Source: Sympetrum striolatum
Taxonomy: Eukaryota; Arthropoda; Insecta; Odonata; Libellulidae
Direction: 5' to 3'
Assembly: GCA_947579665.1 (NCBI GenBank)
Contig: OX388345.1
Coordinates: 31,153,849 to 31,217,848, forward strand
DNA length: 64,000 bases
The notes beneath the pieces were generated by a model, which saw nothing but the letters and a program-made list of their open reading frames with translations, was not told where the DNA came from and ran no database searches. Positions 22,528-36,025 of the stretch are shown piece after piece; position 1 is the first letter of the stretch; each line of letters begins with the position of its first letter. The translations under genes were made by a program, and so were the position numbers.

Positions 22528-25500
22528 GATAATTTACTGATTATACTTCTATTGGAATTGTAGACCGAACTTAGGAGATCTATATTACGAATGCTATTGA
22601 AGACGAATGTAAGCATTCTCATTACAGCCTTTACTATAAAGATACTGATGTTGGTGAATCTCTACCAAGAAAAAATACCTTGTGGAAAAACGAAGTATGC
22701 CATGAAATGCCTCTTCCCCTACAAAAACCGTAATACGATATCTTTAATTTTGATTCAATTCAGAAAAGTATCTGTCTGTCTCTACTTATGCTTGGTGTAT
22801 AAAATATTGAAGAATGATAAATTTTCAAATATAGTCATCTTAAGTGCTAAGTATTTATCAATATGAGTTAAACAATTGTTAGTTTTGTTGGTTGATATCT
22901 TTGAGAGGAAGAACAGAAAACATATATCTAGGAAGAATTGGAAGTTCTGAATGCAAGAGCACTATTGATTGTGATTACTAAAATAGTTAGAAGTTTGGAT
23001 AGTTGCTGCTGGAAGAGAAGCGGCCAGGAGAAATTGCCGTTTTTAATCCTTAAATATTTTCTTAAACTCTCGTTTTTCCGTTTAAAGAATTTACTGCAAT
23101 TTCTTTTTAATCTTGTTTAAGTTATTAATTCCCCTCTTATCAAAATATCTTGATTTTTGGCGCAGGGGAATGTTAAAAGAAAGTATAATATTTTGAATTT
23201 CCCTTGAACAGATAAGAATAATAATTTGAAATATTTTCTTTACTATTATTGAAACTACAGTTTAAAACGTTAACTTTAGTAAATTCCTCGGAATGGCTTA
23301 CCTATTGCTTTAGAACATTATATTGACACTAAGGCTAGTTTTACTGTTAGCTCTGTTATATTTTATATCTTATGCGTTTCGAATAGAATATAAATACAAA
23401 CTTGAGGAAATCCATTACAGGATTCAGCAATTAAATTTTCCATGCTTTCCTACTGAAACTCGATATTTGTTACGACAAAGAGATTAGATGTGGTCCTTTA
23501 TTCGCCACTCCCTGGTTCCGACTCATATTAAACAGATCATTGTAAAATAAAAGTACTGATAGCATTCAGGTGATTCCAATATCACAGATAAGAATCTCCA
23601 CCACCGAAGATGGCATCTAAAATAAAATTTTTATGCCTCAAAAACCTCATAAACCCCGTCGATCCTTGAAGTTCCGAAACTGGATTAAGTTTTTTATGGT
23701 TTAAATTTTTAATGAGCTCCCGATTGAAAGTAAGATAGTCGATTTGAGATCATGAAAGTTACATTTTACGTTTTCCTTCTTATCGGATGCTCCGTCAAAC
23801 TCGATTATACATATTTTGCACGCATGCACCTCGTTTGGGAAGGCTGCAAAAGAATTAGTGGTGATTAACTGGAGCGCCGACCCTTTTTTGCTAATTAATG
23901 ACGCATTTCATTGCTTGACAGCAGAGCGAAATTATCTCCTTATCTTATCAACTTCGTTTTTTGAGGATCTCGGGAAATTCGGTAGCCGAAATCAATTGTT
24001 TTAATTAACTATGGGAAACATTGTTGCTGCTTTAATAATGCGCAGATACTTATCAAAGTCAGTAGCACTTCTTACTGCTTCTTTGATTAAATTCTAAATT
24101 TGATCATCGATTTTGCGACTTTTTCTCTTCTCCTAGCCGTGTTGCAATGCAATAAAAAAATTAATCTAAAATAAATTTAATTTTTGTACAATCAGCTAAA
24201 TTACGATTAAAAATTAAAAGAGTTAAGTTATTGCTCTAACAAAATTAATCCCTAATTTCCTTGGAAATGAATGAGTGAAAATTAAGCCTTTATTTACGTT
24301 TTTGAATCAATTCTCTTGCTAGATTAAGCCCAAAAACACGAATAAGATATTTTCAAAATTGCATTCGATACATTTTAAATCGGCCTAACAAACAGATTGG
24401 ACTCTGACTTCAATATTTATTAATTACGATTTTTCCTACGTCAAGTCCTCTATTCAATGTGATCAGGAAGTAAATAAAATCTGTCAAACGCAAATTCTCA
24501 TTTTTTTTGACGAGGCAAATTTTGCTTAGATATTTTTATATTTTCACTGGAGTTTCAAATTTTTACTTTTTGCGTTAAATATTTTGAAACTGAAATTTTT
24601 AAAACTGTTGGCGTTTCTGTAGATATATACAAACTTCTACTCCGATGTTCTGTTTTAAAGTGCATAAAAGTTTCGTAATTTTCATCCGTGACGTAAAAAT
24701 ATAAACGTCAAACAGAAGCGTTCAAAATGTTTCTAATTCAAATCAAGATGATTTTATTGTTTCCTAAAGGCGAAATAATTATTTAAATGAGATTTGTACA
24801 CTAACTTGTAGCTTAGATCTAAGATTTATCTCCCTCTTTCACGAAAAGAGGTATTATGTCAATCAAATTATGTCCCAAAAATTCAAAAGTGTCTTCATTG
24901 TACGTAGAAGAGTGTGTTTTGTTAAATTAGCCTTAAAGCATATAAAACTCGTACGTTATATTTATAAACTGCCTAAGGATATTTATTATCCTATTTAGTA
25001 TTGTGGTGAAAGCACTGAACAAAAGTATTTCCATGGGTTCTTATTTTATTTGGTATTTTAAAAATCTATTTTAACTCTGTAGTTTCTCATTCCCGCTAAA
25101 TTAGAGAGAATAAAACTTCCATGATTAAAAATTGCAACTTATTAAGAGGTTCATTTTTATCAATTTTGCTTGGAATTTCCCTAATTAATGAAAAATGCGT
25201 TCAAATCCACACAAGACCATACTAATTAAACAGTTTCAAACTTAGTTCAGATACATCGGAAAATTAACAGATCTTTGACGAACCATTGTTAATTACCCTT
25301 TAAAAATACAAAAAATTGCATTTTAAAAATTTAATATATGATCAATAGCAGCGAACACTAATAGCTCCCCCAGTTTTATTCCTTTTTAAGAGATAAGATA
25401 ACTCCTTAATTTGCGGCCCTTTCCCTGTGTAAAGGCAATTCTTTTTTCCTCAATCTTAATTTTCCAGCTTTGTAGAGGAGAATAAATTTAAAAAAAGAAA

Positions 25501-28500
25501 GGCTTAAAAATATTCCTAATTGGCTGATTTCCTTTATGTATCATGCCACAATTTTCCTTTTATTATTCTCTGTCCTTTTCAAAACAGTGATGCTTTAATA
25601 TTTTCTTTATTTATAGGGAGTCCACAAGATGAGATATAAATTACTCTTTGAATTCCTTATTAGGTGAAATTTTCTCTTAGTCCTCTTGTTAGACCCAAAT
25701 CGAGGATTGTTTTGTTACCAAACAAGTTTCAAAGACCAAGAAATCATTAACATACTTCGATACCAGTATGGTTCGGGCAGAAATATCTTTGTTGAATTAA
25801 GCTCACCTACATTCACTGAATGTGGAACCTCTCTCCTCTTTGATTGCGGGAGAGGATGGGTTGTAATTAATCAGTATGCGAACATGATGCAACATAAAGC
25901 CATTGTTACTCATTCGCATCACGTGATACGAGTGAGAAATATTTTATAGGAAACAACGGCAAGAAGAAATTGGTGATATTACGCCATGATAAAATATCTA
26001 CCTGTGTCAAATAAAGTTAAAATAGTCCGAAATCACTGAAATGATGTTGTATATACCAATATTTTACTAAAATAAAAATCGAGAGAGCTTGAACGAAAAG
26101 GAAAATGCTACGATGAGCACAGAAAATACTAAGTTGCATAAAATCGTAATAATCCCTACTTAAATTTTGAAATCTTAGATTTTTATGAAAGACTTCTTCG
26201 CAGCATACTAATTTGGATATGCAAACATGCCAAAAGTATTTATAAGTGAACAGACTCTCAACTTCAAGAAGATGTCAGCTTAAAATATATCATTATTATT
26301 AGAAAAATGTTTGCATTGATTCTATTCAAGTCAATCATTTTATATAAGGCTTTTCTCATCTATTCGTGTTTAAAAATTTTACTTTCACTCCATTTTGTGA
26401 TAGTCAAATTATCGGTTTCGACTCCCGCAATGACTACACTTGGTACCAAGAGCCTTAAGTGATTCTTCCAGAGTAACTTCAAATTTTGACCTATGTTCAA
26501 GCCAATCATTCTTTGATTATTTCTGTGTTGGATACAACTAAATTTAAACGTTATAATTTACATCTCGCGACTGGAACGATGTAATTGTAATATATTCCTA
26601 TTTTTCAGATATCAAGCATCACTCTTTTACGCACAACCTTCATGATCTTCTATCTCCAAAATATCGCTTCTGAGAACCTTCCGCTATTTATAAATTTCAG
26701 TTTCTCTTAAAGTGTCTAAAGTGAGGAATCAGATGAGCCATTAAAGGAAGAATGCACACGATAACAATATTTTCCCATCTTGGGCTTCCTTCTTATAAAT
26801 CTCTTGAGTTTTTCATCAGCAGGTGAGCATTTTGGTTGCTCTTATTTGCCAGGTTATGACTCTTTTTCCTTACTTCTTTTCCTCCCGGAAATATGGTCGT
26901 CCATTCATTGATTCTAACTTTTACACGGTCGCACTACCATTGAGCAAGAGAGATGCTCAGTTGTTGTCGAAAAATTTATGGCTTTGGAAAGGTTGCGCAG
27001 AAGTTTTCAAGGTCTAAGAAAGTACCTCAGGAAACAGCTAATGTGCCTTTTAATGTAAATTTTATATGTTTTTAGGAATGGAAACGAAAATAGATTTCAT
27101 GCATTCTGCTTCTTGGAAAAGAAGAAAAGCGGAAGAGATATAAGGCCGTTCGTTGGGGAACGGAAGAAGTTAAGGGAGTTAAATCACTGAGCCAAAAACT
27201 TGAGAACGGCTTTAAATTGAATTTATGATTTCAATTTTTCTCTCATCGCTGAAGTAAGGACTTTAGTGATTGGATCAATTGATAATAGAATATAATACGC
27301 TGTTTTTCAATGTTCACAAGAATACTGATGTGTAACGTTTCTACCAGATTTATATATGGAAAATCTATTCCCTGATCGTCTGTAATCAGGCAGCAAAGTT
27401 GTTCCTCTTAACTAGTTTGACTATTCCTCGAAACTACATTTCATTATAGTTATCGTATATATCCCCGCTGATAAAATTAATTTCGTCTTTTAAAGAAATA
27501 GTATTTTATCTCTTGCAAAAGAAATTTATGGCTTATCAAATCATGTCTCAAATTTAAAAAATAAATAATTAATTTTCATGCCCTTTTTTGCTGTAAATTA
27601 AACTCTTAAAGGATTATCATAATCTTTTGTTTAAATCATTGCAATTGATCAAAGAGATATTGTATTAAAATCTTTGACTAACCGTAAATGCATCCTTAAT
27701 AGTAGTAGAAAAATATTTTTATCTCAGATTTTTGATCCTGAGATTAAACTCTTCGGTCAAAATTGAATTTTGTGAGGCTGCGTCAAAGTTTCAATATACG
27801 ATGGAATTATTTTATATATCCGCCGAAACTACGCGGCTGCTAAAAAAGTGGCATTTTTCGAAAGAGAGGTTTTCGCACCAACGTAAGCCGTGATTAGAAC
27901 CGAAGGTAACAGCTGAGGCCAGCGACTGTAATTTTCATCGGCAGCTATTTTTATCCGAACGTCCAATGGACGGAGAGCATTTTCCGATATGGAGATTTTT
28001 GCGGTGAAACATTGGGGACCAAATATCTCTCAGATTGAAAGAACCGAACGACACGCTAAATATTTTACATGAAATAATTACAAAACTAAAACGGTAAAAG
28101 ATGTCAATAAAAAATGGAAAAAAATCCTTTTTTCACCTAAATATCTTCTTCTAAGTATGACATGTAACCACTATAATACTAGCAAGACTGAGAGAAGCAG
28201 CCTCTGCTATGCTACGTCATGATAAAAATGAGATAACCTTAAATTTACGAAGATGTTACAATAAACAACATTCACGTTAGAAACCTTTTATATTCTTATG
28301 TTGCCAGACGGTCAACTATGAAAACAGCGTTATATCATCATCCGTATTTCCGTAAGTATCACATGATTTCAAAGCGAAGTTTGTCTGTTATTTAGTTAGT
28401 TAGCAATTTCGTTTATAATCGGATATTCTGTATTTGTACATACATTTAAAGCTTTCCTAAGTTTCTTAGAATGATTTTAAAACTTAGATATAGTTTGTAG

Positions 28501-29039
28501 TGGCTGTAATTTCCTGTGTAACTTAAGCTAAACTGATAATTATTGTAGTTTTAATATTGCATTGTGTATTTTATTCGTAGAACTACGAAATATTGTTTGA
28601 ATTGATTGTTGAATGTGGTATAAGTTAACGTCGTCACCTGTCCTTGCAACTAACTGCAGTGGAATTGTTTAATAAATAAATAAATCAACGACGATATTCT
28701 AGATTTGTATTTGAAAGTATTACTTGTTTCTCCGAGCATAATTCGTGATTAAGGGCTGAATTTTTCTTGTTTCCTAAATTACCGAAATGAGTACTATTCT
28801 CGTTGGGGAGTGCACTATTCCGATGTTCATCAAAACTCTCATTTACGTACTAATTATTAGAACGTCCTCCTTGACAATTGCCAGTTCCTGAGAGCTTATG
28901 TTTCCTGCCATGCTCGAACTTACTTCTTCTTCCTAAACAAAAATCTCCACCTCGTTTCCCACGAATTTACACGCACACACAAACACACACACGAAGGCAC
29001 ATGCACGAATAAAGCATCCCAGGAAGACTGGAAGCCCCC
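22528..29039. other. 6.5-kb AT-rich stretch without recognised gene
   Basis: No recognisable protein, RNA gene or transposon terminus. Two frames of 87-91 codons (22591-22866, 25686-25949) are open and start with ATG, but show no domain. A short AATAAATAAATAAAT run at about 28669-28686 resembles the 3' tail of a LINE or SINE whose body I cannot identify. A CA-rich patch at 28971-28995 precedes the GC-rich block. May be intronic or intergenic. Confidence 0.5.
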
Positions 29040-29560
29040 ACTAATCCAGCGATAAACTTTTGGCGCCTTGCGGTCCGTCGGCCACTAGCGCGTCGATTCT
29101 AGAGGTGGTAATCCCCCCAGCGATCCCCGACTGCTGACATCAAAGGAGATGACTTACCTTGCACGGATAAATGCACCAGTTGAGGTCTCCCCCGGAGAAG
29201 GTTCACAGCTCCATTCAGCGCCGTGGCCAATGACACTCTGGGAAGCCGAGAATCGGAGCGGGCTCTCGCCGCCCCCCGCGGTCATGCGCAGGCCCCGCCA
29301 CATCCCAGGACACCCATAGCTCCCCAACTGTCCCCCAACCACCCCCCCCCCACGCAAACGCACCCCGTACGCTCTTCAACCCCCGATTCCGCGCTCCCGC
29401 CACTTGAAACAAACACTTGAACAAAACCTGTATGGACACTTCCAGACTTGACTGTCGATGCGGACTCGAATATTGATGATACAAGAGCCCGACGCCGATC
29501 GCAAGAAACCAATGAATTTGGGGAACGGTGGGCCGCATCGTTCGAGTGCCTTTGAACAGG
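29040..29560 (-). promoter_or_regulatory. CpG-dense GC-rich block, candidate promoter and first exon (minus strand)
   Basis: A sharp GC-rich, CpG-dense island of about 520 bases in AT-rich DNA, with C-runs at 29333-29352. On the minus strand a consensus splice donor (AAG|GTAAGT) lies at 29151-29158. A transcript running leftward from around 29560 would therefore have a first exon ending near 29157. I see no ATG frame that stays open to the donor: the open frame there begins with GTG after a nearby stop. The exon would then be mostly 5' untranslated. No core promoter element was identified with confidence, and the downstream exon was not found. Confidence 0.45.
29151..29158 (-). other. Candidate 5' splice site, minus strand
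   Basis: The plus strand reads ACTTACCT, so the minus strand reads AGGTAAGT preceded by CA, an excellent match to the U1 consensus. It gains weight from its place at the downstream edge of the CpG-dense block. Chance matches of this length do occur in 64 kb. Confidence 0.45.
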
Positions 29561-29569
29561 TTCCAATAC

Positions 29570-29683
29570 GCATAGTAAATGAAACAATGCACACTTAATG
29601 TCTTCAGTTCATTGAAGAAACTAGTCGCCTTGGAAAATATATCCGTGGAAAGTATTAAGTGTGCACTGTTTCATTTATTATGC
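29570..29683. repeat. 30-bp inverted repeat with 54-base loop
   Basis: The left arm, 29570-29599, and right arm, 29654-29683, are inverse complements at 28 of 30 positions (GCATARTAAATGAAACA...). It sits at the upstream edge of the CpG-dense block. It could be a small foldback or MITE remnant or a hairpin-forming transcript. Confidence 0.85.
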
Positions 29684-31309
29684 ATTCCTTCCGCAAAGTT
29701 GAGCTTGAGCATATCAGATTTATTTCGAATACGGAAATTTCCGGAATAGGCACTGAATCATACAAGGCTTTAAAATGCATTAATTTAACTCGGCTCCAAT
29801 TATTTATTCATAAAAATCCATAAACAGCACCTTGGACCGAACAATACAATCCGTAGCAAAAATGTCAAAATAGAAAATTAATAAAAAATGGCATAAAACA
29901 AAATGTAAAGTTTCATCATTGAATTATTAATGAAAACAGTTGAAAAATAAGTCAAATATGAGTCCTATTATATAAACGGATCTGAAGATGGCTTTGAAAG
30001 TAAACTATTGCACAGATGGGGTAAGGGGTAAAAGACTGATGTGATGAGATAGATGATAGTGATGGAAACTCGAAGTTTTGGGCAATGAAATAAAGAGTAA
30101 AATCTAGTAGGAATAGTAGGAAATTACATAGTAGTTTCAATAAATTAGAAAAAGGAATGGATGCTGCCAAAAGCACACGGTAAACGTATCATAGCGAAGC
30201 TTGATGGAAATCTCAACTGAAAATATCTCTTATTTGCCTTGCTCGTTTTTTTATTTCTCACTTAAAGCAGCTACCTTACCTGCAACCCTTACGATGAATA
30301 AAAATTTATGTAGTTTATATAGTTGCAAATATCTCACAATAACTCAAATTTATTCGCGTGCTCCTAAGCTAATGACGCATCAGGTTGGGAACGACTGAGG
30401 TATAAGATAAGCAAACATCGATTAAAGATTCTTTTTAACATAATTCGGTCATCTCATTAAATATCATCTTTTCTCTTTAATTCCTAGATAATTTTGCACT
30501 CTGTATCCATGACATAAACTAAAGGGTGTCTTAGTTTATATATGGAAGTGGATGTAGATGAATGACAAGTAGTTTTTTATTCCTATTCTTCTCGAAAAAC
30601 ATTAACAAACCTCACAGTCAAAAGAAGTGGAAAAGCAAAACACTAATTCATTTTTAAGTCTTGGTGTTCCTGTAATGTTTTCCTTTCGTTTATGGTCAGA
30701 GAACTTTGTCATGCATATTTTATACATCCCACTATAAGGGAAACGTGACACACAGTAAACAGATCGCCAAAGTAAATGAATTTTAAGAAGACAGGTGTAT
30801 CTTTTTTCAGTATTCTGAAAGCAGAATGTCTAAATTTCCGGGTTTAGCTGTATTAGATTCAGATAATTGCAGAGCTGGTAGAATACTTAGATGTAGGCCA
30901 ATATTAGTGAGATAAACCGAGAGGTTTTATTCATGGAGCTAATGGTATTAGTTCAGTGGAGGTTTACAGAGGAAATGTTGATGAAATCTTGTTCCAAAAC
31001 AATCTAAAATAATTAAATTCATAACGAGGATGTGCGCCTTTAATGTGTTTTCTCTCTTATTTTTCTGCGTTTGTGGAAGAGGGTATTATTTTCAGGAGCA
31101 TATTTTGGTAATTTTCTTGCTATCGAAAAGATCAACTCAAGTATAAATGAATGTAGGACAAGTAATTTTAACAGCGAGCTGAAAAGGTATCATGTGGTGT
31201 AAAAAATGCATTTATGTACTTTATAAATTACTATTCATCAGGGCTCAAAAAACCATAGATGTAATGTAATGGAAAGAAATGAATAAAAAGGAAGAAAGTG
31301 GAGGAAGTG
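29684..31309. other. Stretch without recognised gene
   Basis: AT-rich with no recognisable features. Confidence 0.5.
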
Positions 31310-31466
31310 GGCTCCAAGATAGCCAAGTGGGTAATACATCCACATTTGGTGAGGTCCGTCTACAAGCTGGTCCGTGTTCTATTACCGAGCGAGGCGCTCA
31401 TGTGCGAAATTACCACAGGTGAAGTCAAGAGTAGAAGAACATTAAAACATGCTACTACTACTATAA
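31310..31466 (+). mobile_element. tRNA-derived SINE S1, diverged copy
   Basis: Head GGCTCCAAGATAGCCAAGTGG, then TTTGGTGAGG and a degraded B box. The body ATGTGCGAAATTACC is related to the 19619 copy, and the tail is CTACTACTACTATAAGG. The shared order of head, body and (ACT)n tail supports S1 membership. There is an extra stretch of about 15 bases in the anticodon region. Confidence 0.65.
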
Positions 31467-33768
31467 GGACGGAAGAATTGCTAAGTTTATAAGCTGCATG
31501 ATTAATTACCTTGACAAAGGAAATGATTGGAGTGTTAACCACTATAATTGATTTTTTCAGTGAACTTTTCCTGTTTTCTCGCTGTATGTCTCATCCAATC
31601 AGTAATAAAAGCAATGACATGTACCAGCAACTTCAAGAGGTCGTGCTTCCAGTCATATGAGAGGAGTTAAAAGCAAATAAACCATGTTTTTTATCTTAAT
31701 TGAATCAAACAGCGAAACTTAATTAGGGAGATGTTATACAGTCTCTAAAATGTGAAAGCTTGCCAGGTTGATTCTATTTCAATTATTATTAATGTCGCAT
31801 TTTTTTCCGGAATGTCATGTGGTTCTTAAACACCTGAAATCTTTTTATTTGAATATTTAATCTTTCAAAAGTGGTGTCATTATTTGAATGATGTACCTCC
31901 TATGAGGATAAAATCTGGGGTTGATATTTTATTAACCTGCCCTTGTATTATTACTGGAGAAGAGCCACATAAAAACTGTGGAAAAGGAAATTTCTATCAT
32001 TGGAATTTTATGATCATTTTTCAAAATTTCAATATATTTTTAGGGAGATGACATCGCATTGATAATCTGAAGCACATTTTTCCTTCGATATTTATATATT
32101 TATCCACCAACAGCAGTCATGTAATACATTTAAACAAGAAAACATCGTCATCTAGAAATATATGCCCATATCACTTTTTAGGTAAAAGATAATGCAAGAA
32201 CTGTTTGTGAATGTAAGGATTGCGTATTTCCCAATTTCATCCGATGTTAAGACCATTTTTTATTTAAATATGACACAAGGGAAACTATTTGTCTCGGAAA
32301 AGATACGGAACAGGAGGCAACAGGAAGGAAAGATAAGAACCGTAAAAACCGAAGAAAGCAAAGTAAAGATGATGGATTACCATAATCAGTTAGGGTGAAG
32401 TAATAAATCATTGAGGTTTGTTGATCTATCATAAAACTCTTAGCTCTGATAGAGCAAGGAACGTTTTTACCTTGAGAATTATCTTTCATTTTTTTTAAAC
32501 GAAACATCGTTAGGAAAGCATTCCAATAAAATCTCTATTTCACGCTTCGAATGTAACCAAAGAGGAATTTACATATCTAAAATTATACTTTTTCGAAGTT
32601 TATTGACGGATTTCCAATAATATTTCTTATCGATACATCCATCATACGTTATTAACTGCTTTAGTTGGTCCCCCAAGAGTGTTTTGTCATTTCCCTCTTC
32701 CCTCGATTCCTAAGTTCAAATGTTTCTCAACAATTGACTACCTCTGTAAGGAAAAGCAAACCTTTTGGAAGATAAAAATGATATTAAGTAATGAAGAATT
32801 TATTAGAAGCGATTATTTTCAGCAAAAAAATCGGTTGATAATTGAAAAAATCATAAAAATTAACAATGAAAAATATTATTTTTAACTTCGATGTCAGCGT
32901 ATAATTAAATAAAATTTATTAGTTTTAATCTTTGTAAAGTTGAAATCTAAAGCTCCGAACAAAAACAATTATTAAAGCCCGAAAGAGCAATGCAAATATC
33001 CTATTACCATCATTATAATCCAGCTTGGTACGTGTATTTTGGACATCAGTTTAGCCTTAAGGAACTAGTCTGAACGTTATTAACTATTATATTACTTTCC
33101 GCTTTTGTGACTCACTGTGTGTTTGTAAAACTCCGATTATTTGGTCATTCAGTCATCCTCTATGTAGTATTTCCTTCGAAAAATTCAATAAAACAATCAA
33201 GCTTAAGAAACTTGTTAATTCCATAAGTGAAATTAAGTTTCCCTCAAAAACTATCAGTTTTACCCAAAAATAATCTACGGTTATTCATATATTCATTCAA
33301 TTGGCTATCATTAAACTATTTAGGACCAAGTCGAATATTTAAAAGTTGAGGGTATAATTTTCATAGCTGCTATGGGCCAGAGCTAAAAATTCATGAAAAT
33401 GTTGAACATGTCTTTCGAATTTCTATCCTATATCTGGCTATCCTGAAATCTTAATTTAGGAATTCAAAGATGCTGAGCCATTCATCCTTCCCACAGCTTC
33501 ATTCAATTTAATCACTTATGTTTATCCGTGAATAAAATTGTTTCTTGTACTGAGTGTTAGCTAAATATGTTACAACATTCTAAGCAAAGTAGATGACGTT
33601 CATTTAAATACTCATCTAAATACTCATGTTCGTATCCACTAAGTATATAATATAGCTGAGAATATATAAATATTAGCTAAGTGCAGAATTTTGACATAAA
33701 AAGGAAACCATGAAATAACACAATATTTAAACCTTAAATATCATGAATGATACAAATATCACGAGAAA
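31467..33768. other. Stretch without recognised gene
   Basis: AT-rich. Frames of up to 86 codons overlap on both strands at 32192-32507 and are unrecognised. Confidence 0.5.
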
Positions 33769-35241
33769 CCCAGCAAACAAATCCACGTGGTCACCACGTG
33801 GCTACAACGTGGTGTTTGGTGGCAGTTACGTTGTAATACCACGTGGCCACCACATGGCGAGATGGAGTTGCAGGAATGTGGTCACCACGTGGCGCTGCAA
33901 CTTTACTACCACATAATCACCACATTTTGCCACATTTCTATAATATTGTGTCCTAAAATTTATAAAATATTCCAGCTAATTTTGGACCCCTTATAATGAA
34001 AAATGACTTTCTGATCACTCCTTTCCATACAAAAATAAACTTTAATAAATTGGCGTGAAATACTTTCTTTCAGAAAAAATATCAGGATGCTACCCAAGAT
34101 TCATACCTTTATCAAAAGTTTGGATAAAAATGGTATTTTACTTGAATTCAGTATTAAGACAAGGATAAGCAAGATATAGGACATTCATACCATATTACTG
34201 GGTGCTATGTACAGTAGATTCATTGCAGCATTTATTCAGACAATGTCTCAGTTTAAATCACATCTCAAGGTCTTTATATAAGACATCTCTGAAAGCAGCC
34301 AATGAGCACTCAAGTACTTAACTTAAAACACATTGCATATTTTCCAAATTAACCAATTGAAAGGCTTTGAGAACAATAAATATAAATTTTTCTGTAATAA
34401 ATTGACCTTCCTTAGAAGTCATTGAAGGGGTAAATTAAGAGTACCTGAAAGATATTTCAAAAGATAAAACATATCAAAGCTTTAGACAAATTCAAATATT
34501 TGGATTAGGAATACTGCCGTTTCGTTACATCTCAGATGTATATTTTGCACATGAAAATTCCGCACACATCGTAAAGAAAATTAATAGTTCCTTCGAGTAG
34601 TCATTGATTTAGTAGTAGACTGAAAGAAGGGTAAAGGATGAAGAATACACCAGAAAATATGCTGTAAATGAAATTTTTATTGTTATGCATTGTTTTAATA
34701 CATAAATACATTAGTGAATAAATACATATTACAATGAATTTAGGTTTAACATAACTGAATTGGAATGAAATCTTAATACAGCAAAGAGAAGCAAAACGAT
34801 CTGTGATATTGAAAATGAAATCAATTCTTAACTCACTTTTGTTATTCACTTTTGCTGCTGTGGATAAGGTCTTCCTCTTGTGGAACAACTGCCTTAAGTG
34901 GATTCTAAGATCGTGTAATATTATCTTCAATCCAGGATAATTCTTCTTATAACCCATATCTTGTCCTTTAACCCTTCATTATTCTATCATTTTGTCTAAG
35001 AATCTATCAGTCTTCAACGAATACACTAAAGTTCCGGAATTTCTCTTTTTCTTGCACTAAATAAAACAGGAATAACTATATTAAAATTAGCTTCTTACTA
35101 TAAAACTTCCCATGATACTGCAATACGTACAAACGAGAGTGAAATACAACTTTCAATTACAGTTGTATTAAGTTTTAAGAAGGCTTAAATTAATTCAAAT
35201 TAAGGAAATGAAAATGTTTAAGTTACGTAAATAAACACTTC

Positions 35242-35284
35242 GGTAAAATTCTCGATAACACGGTAAATCATCGAGAATTTTACC
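35242..35284. repeat. Perfect 15-bp hairpin
   Basis: Arms GGTAAAATTCTCGAT and ATCGAGAATTTTACC are perfect inverse complements with a 13-base loop. It lies inside the 2.8-kb element. Confidence 0.85.
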
Positions 35285-36003
35285 AACAATTGTAAGCAAG
35301 CATTAATATTAGCTTATTAAATATTTAATACCTACTAAAGAAGGCAAAAAGCATCACTTACGTTTCTTTGCTGAGCTTAAAACTGCAGATAATCTCCAGA
35401 TTGTCACCATCTTCACAGTATGGATAACTTTACGTACACGATTTCCCCCAACAAATACCCTACATCGGTCGTATAGTAAAACATAATGCTCCGGATGAAC
35501 AACCAACATCTTTCATAAAATTGATTGGACGGTGACAAGGATTTTCCTGTAAAATACAATTAAGAACTCATTTCTAGGTAGTACATACTTTGAAACGTGC
35601 AATAAATAATCAATACTTAAATAATGTACTTACAATTCTCTGGTTTCCTTGGAAAGTGAAAAGATGGAATATATTTACTGCTACTGTGCTGAAATATCCT
35701 TTGGGGCGACATAATTCATCGCAATATTCGAAATTGTTTCACAACTTTAAAACGATGCAGAGACTAACAATGACGGTTACTCAAATGAGCTACTGCCAAC
35801 AAAAAATAATTCGAGACACTGCTACCACGCTACGAGACTATAAACCGCTCAAGCTCAAACCAGCAAGATTTGTCAGTTTTCGTGTATGAAGGAAAAATGA
35901 TTGTTTTCCTTATCATTTTGGTAACGTAAAGCAAAATAAACCATGAGAAATATACACGGAAATCAACTTTTTAATAACGTTTGCGATCGATTTCTTAACG
36001 ATT

Positions 36004-36025
36004 CGTAAAACATATATGTTTTACG
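36004..36025. repeat. Perfect 22-bp palindrome
   Basis: CGTAAAACATA followed directly by its inverse complement, with no spacer. It lies inside the 2.8-kb element. Confidence 0.85.

Noticed and set aside
29215..29592. 125-codon minus-strand open frame across the CpG-dense block
   Set aside because: Its glycine-rich content follows from C-runs. It stops before the splice donor and shows no domain, so I treat the block as promoter and 5' exon at most.
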